DNA from: Corynebacterium durum
GTDB lineage: Bacteria > Actinomycetota > Actinomycetes > Mycobacteriales > Mycobacteriaceae
Length of the DNA: 64,000 nucleotides
Reading direction: 5' to 3'
NCBI RefSeq assembly: GCF_030408675.1
Contig: NZ_CP047200.1
Location: forward strand, 62,001 to 126,000
Translations under genes and position numbers: made by a program
Part shown: in pieces, positions 17,286-24,938 of the stretch
How the letters are laid out: every line of letters starts with the position of its first letter
Position numbering within the stretch: position 1 is the stretch's first letter
Notes under the pieces: model-generated
Databases searched by the model: none
What the model was told of the DNA's origin: nothing
The model's input: the letters and a program-made list of their open reading frames with translations, nothing else

Positions 17286-18995
17286 ATGTGGGAGTTAGCA
17301 GCAATTGGCCTGATCGGAGGTGTGGTCACCGGTATTTCGCCGTGCATTCTGCCCGTGCTACCGGTTGTGTTGGCCGTGACCACCGGGGAACGTGCCCGTC
17401 CCTTCCGCGTTGTCGCGGGCATTGCGCTCAGCTTTTCCGCCATTACCTTGCTGGGCACCGTGGTGCTCGGTGCCCTCGGTTTACCCACAGGTATTCTGCG
17501 CTGGGTAGGCATCACCCTGTTGGTGCTGGTAGGGCTCGGCATGATCGTCCCGCAGCTAGGGCACCTTGTAGACAAGCCCTTTGAATACCTTCCCCGGCCT
17601 GTGTTCCTGCAGAACAAAGCTCGTGGTCGTGGGGGTTTTGTGGTGGGCATGGCGCTCGGCGCGGTGTATGTTCCCTGCGCCGGACCAGTGCTGGCGGCCG
17701 TCACTGTGGCCGGTGCCACTGGTGATATTGGCTGGTCAACCGTGGTGCTCACCGTAGCATTTGCTCTTGGTGCATCCGCGCCATTGCTGGTGTTTGCGCT
17801 TGCGGGAAACAAAATCGGTGAGCGCATTGATGCTGCTCAGAAAAACCGCACGATCATGCGCGGTGCCGCAGGGTCTGTGGTGCTGGTTCTGGCATTGGCC
17901 TTGGCTATCGACGCCCCGGCGCGCATCCAACGCGCCCTGCCCGACTGGACCGCTAGTGCACAGCGATCCCTCGGGGACAATAGCCAGGTGCAAGAAGCGC
18001 TGGGTGCAGTGCGCAACGGGGCGTCGACAAGCGGTGGAGGCAGCCTCGATAGTTGCCGCGATGCCGACCCAGGTGAGCTGCACGATTGTGGTGTTGCCCC
18101 AGCGTTTGCGGGACTCAGCGGCTGGTTGAACACGGATGAGCCCGTGGACCCGACGAAACAGGTCACGCTGGTGGATTTCTGGGCCTACGCCTGCATCAAC
18201 TGTCAGCGCGCCAACCAGCATGTGACCGCCCTGTATGACACCTACCGTGACTACGGGTTGCAGGTGGTTGGTCTGCATGCCCCCGAATACGGTTTTGAAC
18301 ATGAGGCTGCCAACGTGCAGGCTGCGACGAAGGAGCAGAACATTCATTACCCTGTGGCACAGGACAATGACTTTGCCACCTGGAAAAACTACAACAATCG
18401 GTACTGGCCTGCGCATTACTTGATTGACAGTCATGGGAAGGTGCGGCAGATTCACGAGGGTGAGGGGGCGTATGCGGATACGGAAAAACTGGTTCGTACG
18501 CTGCTGAAAGAAGCCAACCCGGATGTAGAGTTACCCGACCCCATTGAAACATCTGGCGCGGATGGCGGGCGTGCCGCAGAGGGAACGGAAGGGCACCGCA
18601 ATCCTGAAACCTATCTGGGTACGGCGCGAGCACGGTATTACGCCAACCCCGGCAGTAAGTATGTGACTGGCGTGCAGACTTTTGAGGAAGTCGAGAAGCC
18701 GGATCGCTATTTCTATACGCTGGGCGGAACCTGGAATCTGAAGAGCGATTCTATTACCCCGGCTGCGTCCGAGGGTGCTTCGCTGACCTTGAATTTCCGT
18801 GCCGCCGTGGTGCAACTGGTGGCCTCGGGGCATGGAGTATTGAAGGTTACCTACCCCGATGGCAGTACCAAGGACATTCCCGTGCCAGATGTTCCGGGCT
18901 CGATTGACCTGATTCGTGGCGATTCTGCGCAGGAAGGGCTGCTGAACGTCAGTGTTCCCGAAGGCGTGGAGATGTACTCGATGACCTTTGGGTGA
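17286..18995 (+). CDS. dipZ: DipZ: CcdA-like electron transporter fused to thioredoxin-like domain
   Basis: The 569-residue protein begins with a CcdA/DsbD-type membrane domain (about 1-235) with paired cysteines in GISPCILPVLP (Cys20) and YVPCAGPVLA. A TlpA-like thioredoxin domain (about 280-410) follows with active site WAYACINC (Cys303, Cys306), and a beta-rich C-terminal domain (about 425-569) carries NPETYLGTARARYY, matching mycobacterial DipZ. It should pass electrons from cytosolic thioredoxin to extracytoplasmic disulfides. I chose the ATG at 17286 because AAGGAGG lies 11 nt upstream; the frame is open from 17208. A GC hairpin (19013-19030) follows without a T run. In M. tuberculosis dipZ belongs to the SigK regulon, consistent with this neighbourhood. 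Confidence 0.93.
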   Translation: MWELAAIGLIGGVVTGISPCILPVLPVVLAVTTGERARPFRVVAGIALSFSAITLLGTVVLGALGLPTGILRWVGITLLVLVGLGMIVPQLGHLVDKPFEYLPRPVFLQNKARGRGGFVVGMALGAVYVPCAGPVLAAVTVAGATGDIGWSTVVLTVAFALGASAPLLVFALAGNKIGERIDAAQKNRTIMRGAAGSVVLVLALALAIDAPARIQRALPDWTASAQRSLGDNSQVQEALGAVRNGASTSGGGSLDSCRDADPGELHDCGVAPAFAGLSGWLNTDEPVDPTKQVTLVDFWAYACINCQRANQHVTALYDTYRDYGLQVVGLHAPEYGFEHEAANVQAATKEQNIHYPVAQDNDFATWKNYNNRYWPAHYLIDSHGKVRQIHEGEGAYADTEKLVRTLLKEANPDVELPDPIETSGADGGRAAEGTEGHRNPETYLGTARARYYANPGSKYVTGVQTFEEVEKPDRYFYTLGGTWNLKSDSITPAASEGASLTLNFRAAVVQLVASGHGVLKVTYPDGSTKDIPVPDVPGSIDLIRGDSAQEGLLNVSVPEGVEMYSMTFG

Positions 18996-19143
18996 CTGTG
19001 AGTTAGGCTTGGCACCCCTGGATCGGGGTGTCGTGCTTGACATGGTGATTGATGGAGGGATTTTCAATAAGAAACCGGCGCTTGTATTTGTGCAGGCCAG
19101 AGTTGTTTTAAAAATGTTGAAAAAGTTTCCCAGTTCAAAGGCT

Positions 19144-19155
19144 TGATTTTCATTA
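19144..19155. promoter_or_regulatory. Zur-like half-site upstream of the His-rich gene
   Basis: TGATTTTCATTA matches one half of the actinobacterial Zur consensus, about 100 bp before the start at 19252. The other half is not preserved, so this is only a candidate. Confidence 0.25.
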
Positions 19156-19251
19156 GCGTTTTCAACTAGTCTCTGATTCGAAGCGAAAAAGAAGCATCAT
19201 CTTTTTCAATAACAGAAGCGCAATGCTTCCATGAAACGAAAGGACACCACC

Positions 19252-19557
19252 ATGGCACACGTCGTTCACGAGGGCCACGATCACGAGCACGGCGAGGGCT
19301 GCGGCCACGTTGCTGTCCAGCACGGCGACCACGTCGACTACGCTCACGATGGCCACCTGCACCACAAGCACGAAGACCACTGGGACGAGTGCGTAAAGTC
19401 CGACGAGCACGTCGTTCACGAGGCTCATGATCACGAGCACGGCGAGGGCTGCGGCCACGTTGCTGTCCAGCACGGCGACCACGTCGACTACGTCCACGAT
19501 GGCCACCTGCACCACAAGCACGAAGACCACTGGGACGAGTGCGTTTCTGCTTCCTAA
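19252..19557 (+). CDS. His-rich metal-binding protein with two tandem 50-residue repeats
   Basis: The 101-residue protein consists of two almost identical units of 50 residues, each with HDHEHGEGCGHVAVQHGDH followed by VDY, a DGHLHHKHEDH stretch and DECV. His makes up about a quarter of all residues, and Cys and acidic residues are common, so the protein should bind Zn or a similar metal. Single-unit relatives occur widely in actinobacteria, often without assigned function. GAAAGGA lies upstream of the ATG at 19252. There is no signal peptide or membrane segment, so a cytosolic zinc buffer is the simplest role. Confidence 0.8.
   Translation: MAHVVHEGHDHEHGEGCGHVAVQHGDHVDYAHDGHLHHKHEDHWDECVKSDEHVVHEAHDHEHGEGCGHVAVQHGDHVDYVHDGHLHHKHEDHWDECVSAS
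19258..19393 (+). repeat. 136-bp direct repeat, unit 1
   Basis: The segment recurs at 19408-19543 with only a few substitutions and an exact offset of 150 bp, which preserves the reading frame of the His-rich gene. Confidence 0.95.
19408..19543 (+). repeat. 136-bp direct repeat, unit 2
   Basis: Second copy of 19258-19393. Near identity at synonymous sites points to recent duplication or gene conversion. Confidence 0.95.
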
Positions 19558-19569
19558 GATCTCACGCGG

Positions 19570-19616
19570 ACGCGCCTTCTGTTTGCCACGAACAGGGGGC
19601 GCGTTTGTTGTGTTTT
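19570..19616 (+). terminator. Terminator of the His-rich gene
   Basis: ACGCGCC (19570-19576) pairs with GGCGCGT (19598-19604), with a second CTGTT/AACAG helix inside, followed by a T-rich stretch. Confidence 0.8.
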
Positions 19617-19712
19617 AGGTTATTGTGACCTGCAATGATGCCCGTGAAGCTTGCCGTGGCGTCAACTGTGCAATGTCCTGAACAACGTTAGTGCAAGGGT
19701 TTGCATAAAATC

Positions 19713-19763
19713 TGCTTATGCTCAGGCTCCAAAAAGAGGCATTATGGTGCTTGAGCATAAGCA
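19713..19763. terminator. Long inverted repeat, probable bidirectional terminator
   Basis: TGCTTATGCTCA (19713-19724) and TGAGCATAAGCA (19752-19763) form a perfect 12-bp stem; the 27-nt loop has a smaller GGCTCC/GAGGC-type hairpin. Read on the minus strand the stem is followed by GATTTTATG, suited to ending the hydrolase gene transcript. Confidence 0.6.
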
Positions 19764-19779
19764 AACTTGACCAGGCCGA

Positions 19780-20820
19780 CTACAGCGGCTTCAATGCCAT
19801 GAATCCGCTCCACGGCTCCAGCATGTGACGCCCCAGTGGCCTGCTCTGATGCGACAGGTTCACCGCCGCAATTCCCTTATCCAAGGTGCGAATATATACG
19901 CCCGGCGCGGGATTCAACGGTCGTGGATGGGTCGGCAATCCCAGATCCCAGCGAGCTTCCTCTCGCCACGGCATGGCGTTGTATCCGTCGTGCGCCGTTG
20001 CAGATACCGCAACATCCGAGGTTGGCGCGAAAACCCAGGCAGCCGCCAACGCCAAAAGCAGGTTCGGATCACCAGGCTCGCCCGTACCCGGAGTGCGCGC
20101 CACGCTCACGCCAGGTGCTCGCAATGTTCGCATTTGCTGCCAGATCGCGCGGTAGTTAAGACGCGTCTCGGGTGAATTGTCCCAGCCCATCCAGCATTCC
20201 TCCACGCCACCGCCGTATCTGCTGTGCCGCAACCAGCGATCTTTTTCGCGCCGAGCTTCAGCAATATTGGGCACCAGCAGCTTATCGACGCCGCGTAATG
20301 CCTCCCCGGCTTTCCTCACCAGCTGGTCCAACGCCGCGTGGACGGTGGTGATTTCTTCCCCACCGTAGAGCGGGAAGTTAAGGTTGTAGTAATCGTCGTA
20401 GACATCATTGTCGGCGAAGACACCATCGAACGGGGTGTGCTCGAATCGTTTCACCACCGTCTTGACCCATCGTTCCTGGTACTCGGGCTTCCATACTTCC
20501 TGTTGGAAATGCCCCGGGTAGCCTGCCCATTCGATGCGGCGGCGGCTGGAATTAAGGGCAAAGGAACCTAGTTGTTCTGCCTGTCCTGGGGAAATACCGG
20601 AACTGTAGATCGGCCCTTTCTCATAGACCCGCACTGAGGATAAGCACTGGTAGGCCAGCACTATCACGTCGGAATCTAGTTCCTTGAGCGTTTCTGCAGC
20701 TTTGAGTTCCCAGGGCTGGATGATGGCCACCCGGAATTTTCCGGCGGCCTCTTGTATTTCCTCGTCAGTCAGGTCATGGCTGCCGTAGCGGATCCAGGCC
20801 AGGCGTGGGCGGTAACGCAC
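19780..20820 (-). CDS. PelA-like glycoside hydrolase (GHL15/GH114-type) of the Pel-like block
   Basis: The 346-residue protein resembles the hypothetical glycoside hydrolase group GHL15 and the endo-alpha-1,4-galactosaminidase-like fold. It begins ARLAWIRYG-like (RPRLAWIRYGSHDLTDEE), with AIIQPWE, a strand ending YQCLSS, a catalytic-type GVFADNDVYDD acid cluster near residue 135 and a KLLVPNIAEARR stretch. There is no signal peptide. It is the third gene of a minus-strand set after pelG and pelF, 19 nt from pelF, and would be the counterpart of the hydrolase domain of PelA, which trims the Pel polymer. The specificity is inferred from context. Confidence 0.7.
   Translation of the reverse strand: MRYRPRLAWIRYGSHDLTDEEIQEAAGKFRVAIIQPWELKAAETLKELDSDVIVLAYQCLSSVRVYEKGPIYSSGISPGQAEQLGSFALNSSRRRIEWAGYPGHFQQEVWKPEYQERWVKTVVKRFEHTPFDGVFADNDVYDDYYNLNFPLYGGEEITTVHAALDQLVRKAGEALRGVDKLLVPNIAEARREKDRWLRHSRYGGGVEECWMGWDNSPETRLNYRAIWQQMRTLRAPGVSVARTPGTGEPGDPNLLLALAAAWVFAPTSDVAVSATAHDGYNAMPWREEARWDLGLPTHPRPLNPAPGVYIRTLDKGIAAVNLSHQSRPLGRHMLEPWSGFMALKPL
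20280..20292 (-). repeat. Dispersed 13-bp motif, copy 2
   Basis: Exact copy on the minus strand, inside the PelA-like hydrolase gene. Confidence 0.8.
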
Positions 20821-20839
20821 TATTCTCCTTTAGGTCTCC

Positions 20840-22591
20840 CTATTTTTGTCTACGGAAATATCCTCCCATAAGCTGGCCGGTACGCACCGTTTCGGGGTTG
20901 CGCGTGGTACCCCAACCAAAGAGTTGGCTGCCCTTCGGACGGCGAAGGAAACCACCTTCGCGGATATCGTCTTCACCTCGCGCGAGGTCTGCATTCGGCA
21001 AGCTTGCGGGCGTGGAGGCGGCACCGAGGCGTCGATAAATGGCGTTGTAGCGGCTCATCACCACGGGCATGAGGAAGGTGCCTTGCAGGCGCACAAGGGC
21101 GTTCTCGTACCACTCGCGGTAGGCTTCGCCGGACCCCATGAGGGTTGCGATGCCTTTGGCCAAGCCTTCAGAATCGCCGGGTTCCACGAGGATGCCGCAG
21201 GGGCCGACTTCACCGCCGTCGAGGTCAGGCAGTGGGTCGCGCACAACCTGGTCCATGCCGCCAACGTTGGTGCCCACCACGGGCAGGCCGCAGGCCATGG
21301 ATTCCAGCACCACGATTGGTTGACCTTCGTTGAAGCTGGCCAGGACGAGGGCGTCGTAATCGTGGATGACTTCGCGCACCTTCACCGTGCCGCGGAAGAC
21401 CACGCGGTCGCTCACGCCGATTTTCTCTGCGTAGGCCACGCAGCGGCGGTAGTACTCGGGAATGTGGTCGGTGGGACCCAGCACGTCAACAGTGAAGTTG
21501 GTGTATCCCATGCGCACGAGGTGCGCGACCGAATCAATAAGTTCAATGATGCCTTTAATGGGCACCACGCGGGCGATGCAGGCGAAACGCCAATTTTGCT
21601 TCCGACCACTGACGATGTCGTCCAGTGCTTCACGACGGCGGAGGCGCCCATAGGAAAAATCGTCCCACTCCATGCCGTTAGGCAACACCTCGGATTTGCT
21701 CGGAATACCACCCAGGGCCTCTGCCTCTGTGATGGCCAGGGGATAGAGGTAGGTGATGTGGTCGGCTGATGGGTACAGCCAGGCACCCATTTCAACCCAC
21801 CATCGTGTCCAGAAGTACTCCACCGTGTTCTTCGGGAGCTCCAGGTGGCTGGTGCGGGTAATGGGAAGGTCCATGCGGCGGTCCAGCAGAGTGTTCACCG
21901 TGTCACGCACATACAAGTTGTGTTCCGTGAGCAGGAAACTGCCGTTATGCTGCCGAGCACCACAGGCGGCAATGACGGAGGCGTAGCCGGTGGTGTGGGC
22001 GTGGTACACCTTCGCCGGGGGTTGTACGCGGTCCGTAATGGCGAACGCAAGGCTGAAAAAGTCACGGAGCTGCCAGAACAGCGTGCCCACAGACATGTCC
22101 TCGGCGTTGCCCACCATCTTGATGGACTGCTGCATCATGGCTTTGGTGGGGAACACCGGCCACAGCCGGTACGAACGGGTCAGGGGGTTGACGGCTTCAT
22201 CGTACAAATCCCACAAAGGCTGCGGATTATCACGAGTAACCTGGTCAAGCGCGTACATGAGCTTCTTGGCCACTTCATTGGGGCTGTGGCCGTTAAGTTC
22301 TGCAGTGGAATCGAAAAGCTTCTGCAATGCCACGCTGGTTTCAGCCATGGAGAGGTAGATCATGTCCACCCACAGCACGTTGCCCGGCACGTCATAGAGG
22401 TATTCGGTGGGGGATTCGGAGTCCCACGCGATGTGGATGATGCCGAACGTCAGCTCAGGATTGTTCGTGATGATGTCGTGAACCACCGCCGACACACCCC
22501 CCTTAAGGAACGGGTAGGTTGATTCGGCGACGATGGCTACGTCCACTTCCTCCAACTCGAAATTTTCGTTGGGGCGGCGGGTTTTTACCAT
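20840..22591 (-). CDS. pelF: PelF-like GT4 glycosyltransferase
   Basis: The 583-residue protein has the PelF arrangement: an N-terminal DUF3492-type region (about 12-290, beginning VDVAIVAESTYPFLKGGVSAVVHDII) and a C-terminal GT4 nucleotide-sugar domain with FACIARVVPIKGI, a VLASFNEGQPIVVLESMACGLPVVGTNVGG stretch (read as separate motifs E-G-Q-P and E-S-M-A) and a KG-type tail. PelF polymerises UDP-GalNAc/GlcNAc into the Pel polysaccharide in the cytoplasm. Length is somewhat above the roughly 510 residues of the Pseudomonas protein because of insertions and a C-terminal extension. It overlaps pelG by 7 nt, so both are translationally coupled. Confidence 0.85.
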   Translation of the reverse strand: MVKTRRPNENFELEEVDVAIVAESTYPFLKGGVSAVVHDIITNNPELTFGIIHIAWDSESPTEYLYDVPGNVLWVDMIYLSMAETSVALQKLFDSTAELNGHSPNEVAKKLMYALDQVTRDNPQPLWDLYDEAVNPLTRSYRLWPVFPTKAMMQQSIKMVGNAEDMSVGTLFWQLRDFFSLAFAITDRVQPPAKVYHAHTTGYASVIAACGARQHNGSFLLTEHNLYVRDTVNTLLDRRMDLPITRTSHLELPKNTVEYFWTRWWVEMGAWLYPSADHITYLYPLAITEAEALGGIPSKSEVLPNGMEWDDFSYGRLRRREALDDIVSGRKQNWRFACIARVVPIKGIIELIDSVAHLVRMGYTNFTVDVLGPTDHIPEYYRRCVAYAEKIGVSDRVVFRGTVKVREVIHDYDALVLASFNEGQPIVVLESMACGLPVVGTNVGGMDQVVRDPLPDLDGGEVGPCGILVEPGDSEGLAKGIATLMGSGEAYREWYENALVRLQGTFLMPVVMSRYNAIYRRLGAASTPASLPNADLARGEDDIREGGFLRRPKGSQLFGWGTTRNPETVRTGQLMGGYFRRQK

Positions 22592-24033
22592 TTCGCGGCT
22601 TCCTTCCAGAACAACTCATATGGAGCATCAGCGAAAGCGCCACGGCAACTCCGCAATGCCAGGTAGGTCAGGACAATATCGACGATGATCAGCGAGAAGT
22701 ACGCGGCCGGAATGGGTAGCGCAATCAAGCCGATGGTCACCACTGCGATGTGAATGGCGGACAGTATCTCCGCAGTGCGGTGCTGTTGTAGCTGGCTGAG
22801 CTCGAAAATCAGCAGCATCAACATGAGGAACACAATCGGAGCCAACACCAAGGCCAGTACTTCCGTGTTGTGGTCCATGCCCATGATGGCCGAAATGAGC
22901 ATCATTCCCAGGCCCAGGCCACTGGCGATCAAGGTCGTAGAGGCCACGGATTGTTCCACGCTGCTGGAAATGCCTCCCGACTGGGTGGACAACTCATTAC
23001 ACGGAGCCTGATCGATCATGGCGCGGATACCCTCCATGGAGCGGGTGAGAATATCCAGCTGGGAGGCGAAGTACACGCCTTGAGCCAACACCATAGGAAT
23101 CAAGGCAACATAGACCACGAAGATGTTGATTTCACCGGCGTAGATCAGTACCAACAGGAATTTATCTGCCCAGAGCACGCCACCGTACAGTGCACCACGC
23201 AGCAGTTCGCGGGTGATGCGGCTGGGATTAAGCGCACGTGGCTGGAACAACCCAATCAGGGCAGAGTTCAACAGGACCAGGTGGGGGAGCAGCGCAAACA
23301 CCGGCGCCAAGAACCATAGTTGCGGCATCCAGAACATGAAGGCTGCATAGAACACCCAGGAAAAGAAGATGTAGCCGAAACGCTTGGTCTCTTGCGCCGG
23401 GATGATGGCCTGAGAGAACAACATGTTAGTGAACACGCCAACCATGAAAAAGCCGGTCTCGGAGACGCCCCAGCCTTTCACGGACAGCATGACCAGTGCA
23501 AAAAGACCCACCACCGGAATGGAGCACAGCAGCAACGGCGGCCACAGTTGGCAGAAGCTGCGGTAAAACAGTGCGGTGTCCCGGCGGTCCACGGTGGCTA
23601 GCGGCTCGTAGACGGGCATACTCACCGTGCTGGCAATCCAAGGGACGGTGACAGACACCGCCAACACCACCATGAGCTCGCGAGAATTACCAATGCTCTG
23701 TGAATTCAAGGTGCCGCTGATGAACGGGAACACGGACATCAACAGGATCGTCGGGGAGAGGTTGGTGAATAGTTGGAACAACCGTGCGTAGGACTGCCCT
23801 TGGTATACCGTCATGTAGACAGCTCCGCCAATGGTGATCGCGCACACAAACAACCCGATAACCGCCAAGAAGGCGGGAGGGTTGGGCGTCATCTCAATGT
23901 ACGCCCAGGTGACCGGAATCAAAGCAGTGCAGATAGTTAGAACAACCCAACTGATCCAGTGGGGCTGCCCAGATCTAATAACTTTCTGCTGAAAATTATG
24001 CTCCGATCCAGGTGCTTGTGTAGTTGATGTCAT
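22585..24033 (-). CDS. pelG: PelG-like polysaccharide membrane transporter
   Basis: The 482-residue protein has about 12 membrane segments and resembles PelG, the MOP-superfamily transporter that moves the Pel chain across the membrane. Typical pieces are an early YIEMTPNPPAFLAVIGLF segment, SRELMVVLAVSVTVPWI and FWMPQLWFLAPVFALLPHLV. The start at 24033 has GGAG 6 nt upstream; the frame remains open to 24081. It is the first gene of pelG-pelF-hydrolase. No pelD, pelE, pelB or pelC gene lies in the surrounding sequence. Confidence 0.82.
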   Translation of the reverse strand: MTSTTQAPGSEHNFQQKVIRSGQPHWISWVVLTICTALIPVTWAYIEMTPNPPAFLAVIGLFVCAITIGGAVYMTVYQGQSYARLFQLFTNLSPTILLMSVFPFISGTLNSQSIGNSRELMVVLAVSVTVPWIASTVSMPVYEPLATVDRRDTALFYRSFCQLWPPLLLCSIPVVGLFALVMLSVKGWGVSETGFFMVGVFTNMLFSQAIIPAQETKRFGYIFFSWVFYAAFMFWMPQLWFLAPVFALLPHLVLLNSALIGLFQPRALNPSRITRELLRGALYGGVLWADKFLLVLIYAGEINIFVVYVALIPMVLAQGVYFASQLDILTRSMEGIRAMIDQAPCNELSTQSGGISSSVEQSVASTTLIASGLGLGMMLISAIMGMDHNTEVLALVLAPIVFLMLMLLIFELSQLQQHRTAEILSAIHIAVVTIGLIALPIPAAYFSLIIVDIVLTYLALRSCRGAFADAPYELFWKEAAKW

Positions 24034-24328
24034 AGTGCGCTCCGAGAGTCGCTCCAGGGGTGTGGAGCTGGGGAATAACAAGAGGTAAGTGTGATCAGGG
24101 TCAGACCGGTTGTCACGGTAATAATCCTATCGAACGCCGCGCGGACCACGAACCTTCCCGTGCGAAATATCAAAATTTGCGTAGCAATACATGAGTAAAA
24201 TTTGAGAGCGTTTCGCGAGCAAAAGCCGTTGACCTGCGATGATCGAAAGTGTTCCTCTCACAGTCTAGTTTAAGGATAATTACACATTAAAATTATTTAA
24301 TATTGTATGGGTAATCTTCTTGCTAGCG

Positions 24329-24349
24329 CGGGGGTGAAAAACACCCCCG
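24329..24349. other. Strong GC hairpin in the pelG/CHY intergenic region
   Basis: CGGGGGTG (24329-24336) and CACCCCCG (24342-24349) form a perfect 8-bp stem with an AAAAA loop. No T run follows on the plus strand, so it is more likely a leader or regulatory structure than a terminator. The 427-bp gap 24034-24460 otherwise holds an AT-rich, promoter-like stretch near 24270-24310 and no gene. Confidence 0.5.
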
Positions 24350-24460
24350 AAAGTTGAAGAATTTCCTACTGAAGCAGGTGTGTGCGGCTCCTTCGCTGGC
24401 GTTGCCACCCTGCGTCGCATGGGCCTTGCGCACATGCCGTCACGTGAGAATACTGGGCCT

Positions 24461-24790
24461 ATGACTCCTGCACCGTCGCCGCGCCCAGCTATCCATGGTG
24501 TTGATGTTGATCCCCATGGACGTTGTTGCCACTACCGGTCATCGGTGGACGTCATTGCGAACCGCTGCGCTACCTGTAATGCCTGGTGGGCTTGTTATCA
24601 GTGCCATGAGCAATGTACCGACCATCCGTTTGGCACTGTCTCTGTTGATGCGGATAACACCATTCTCTGTGGTGTGTGTGGAATCACAATGGGGTATGTG
24701 CTCTATGCAAGGACTCACTCATGTCCGCATTGTGGACACGGCTTCAATCCTGGTTGCGCTCTGCATAAAGAGCTGTATTTTCATACCTGA
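24461..24790 (+). CDS. CHY-type zinc finger protein
   Basis: The 109-residue protein has the CHY zinc finger pattern: VDPHGRCCHY, C-x-x-C in RCATC, a C-x-x-C-H in ACYQCHEQC, CGVC, and CPHCGHGFNPGC-x-x-H near the C-terminus, enough Cys and His for three zinc sites. Proteins of this family are small soluble metal-binding factors of uncertain role in bacteria. The ATG at 24461 has no clear ribosome site, and an in-frame ATG at 24434 is possible. It lies between the Pel-like block and the convergent aldehyde dehydrogenase gene. Confidence 0.8.
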   Translation: MTPAPSPRPAIHGVDVDPHGRCCHYRSSVDVIANRCATCNAWWACYQCHEQCTDHPFGTVSVDADNTILCGVCGITMGYVLYARTHSCPHCGHGFNPGCALHKELYFHT

Positions 24791-24840
24791 TTTCTCTTCA
24801 AAAGTCAAGTTGATATAACATTTGCTATGGTTGAGATGTT

Positions 24841-24883
24841 ATAAGAAAGCCCCGTTAGCGTGCGAAAACGCGCGCAGCGGGCC
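24841..24883 (-). terminator. Terminator of the aldehyde dehydrogenase gene
   Basis: On the minus strand a GC-rich stem (GCGCGCG/CGCACGC around TTTT, extended by CGGG/CCCG with a bulge) is followed by GGCTTTCTTAT. It lies about 55 nt beyond the stop at 24939 and may also serve the CHY gene. Confidence 0.7.
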
Positions 24884-24938
24884 TCGTCCTGTCATTTGAT
24901 TTACTATTTCTTAAGGAAATGACATCTCTGCTACTTGG

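Noticed and set aside
19162..19530. Minus-strand 122-codon frame rich in Val/Ala (VVDVVAVLDSNVA repeats)
   Set aside because: It is the complement of the duplicated His-rich gene; repeats follow from the DNA duplication and there is no ribosome site or family match.
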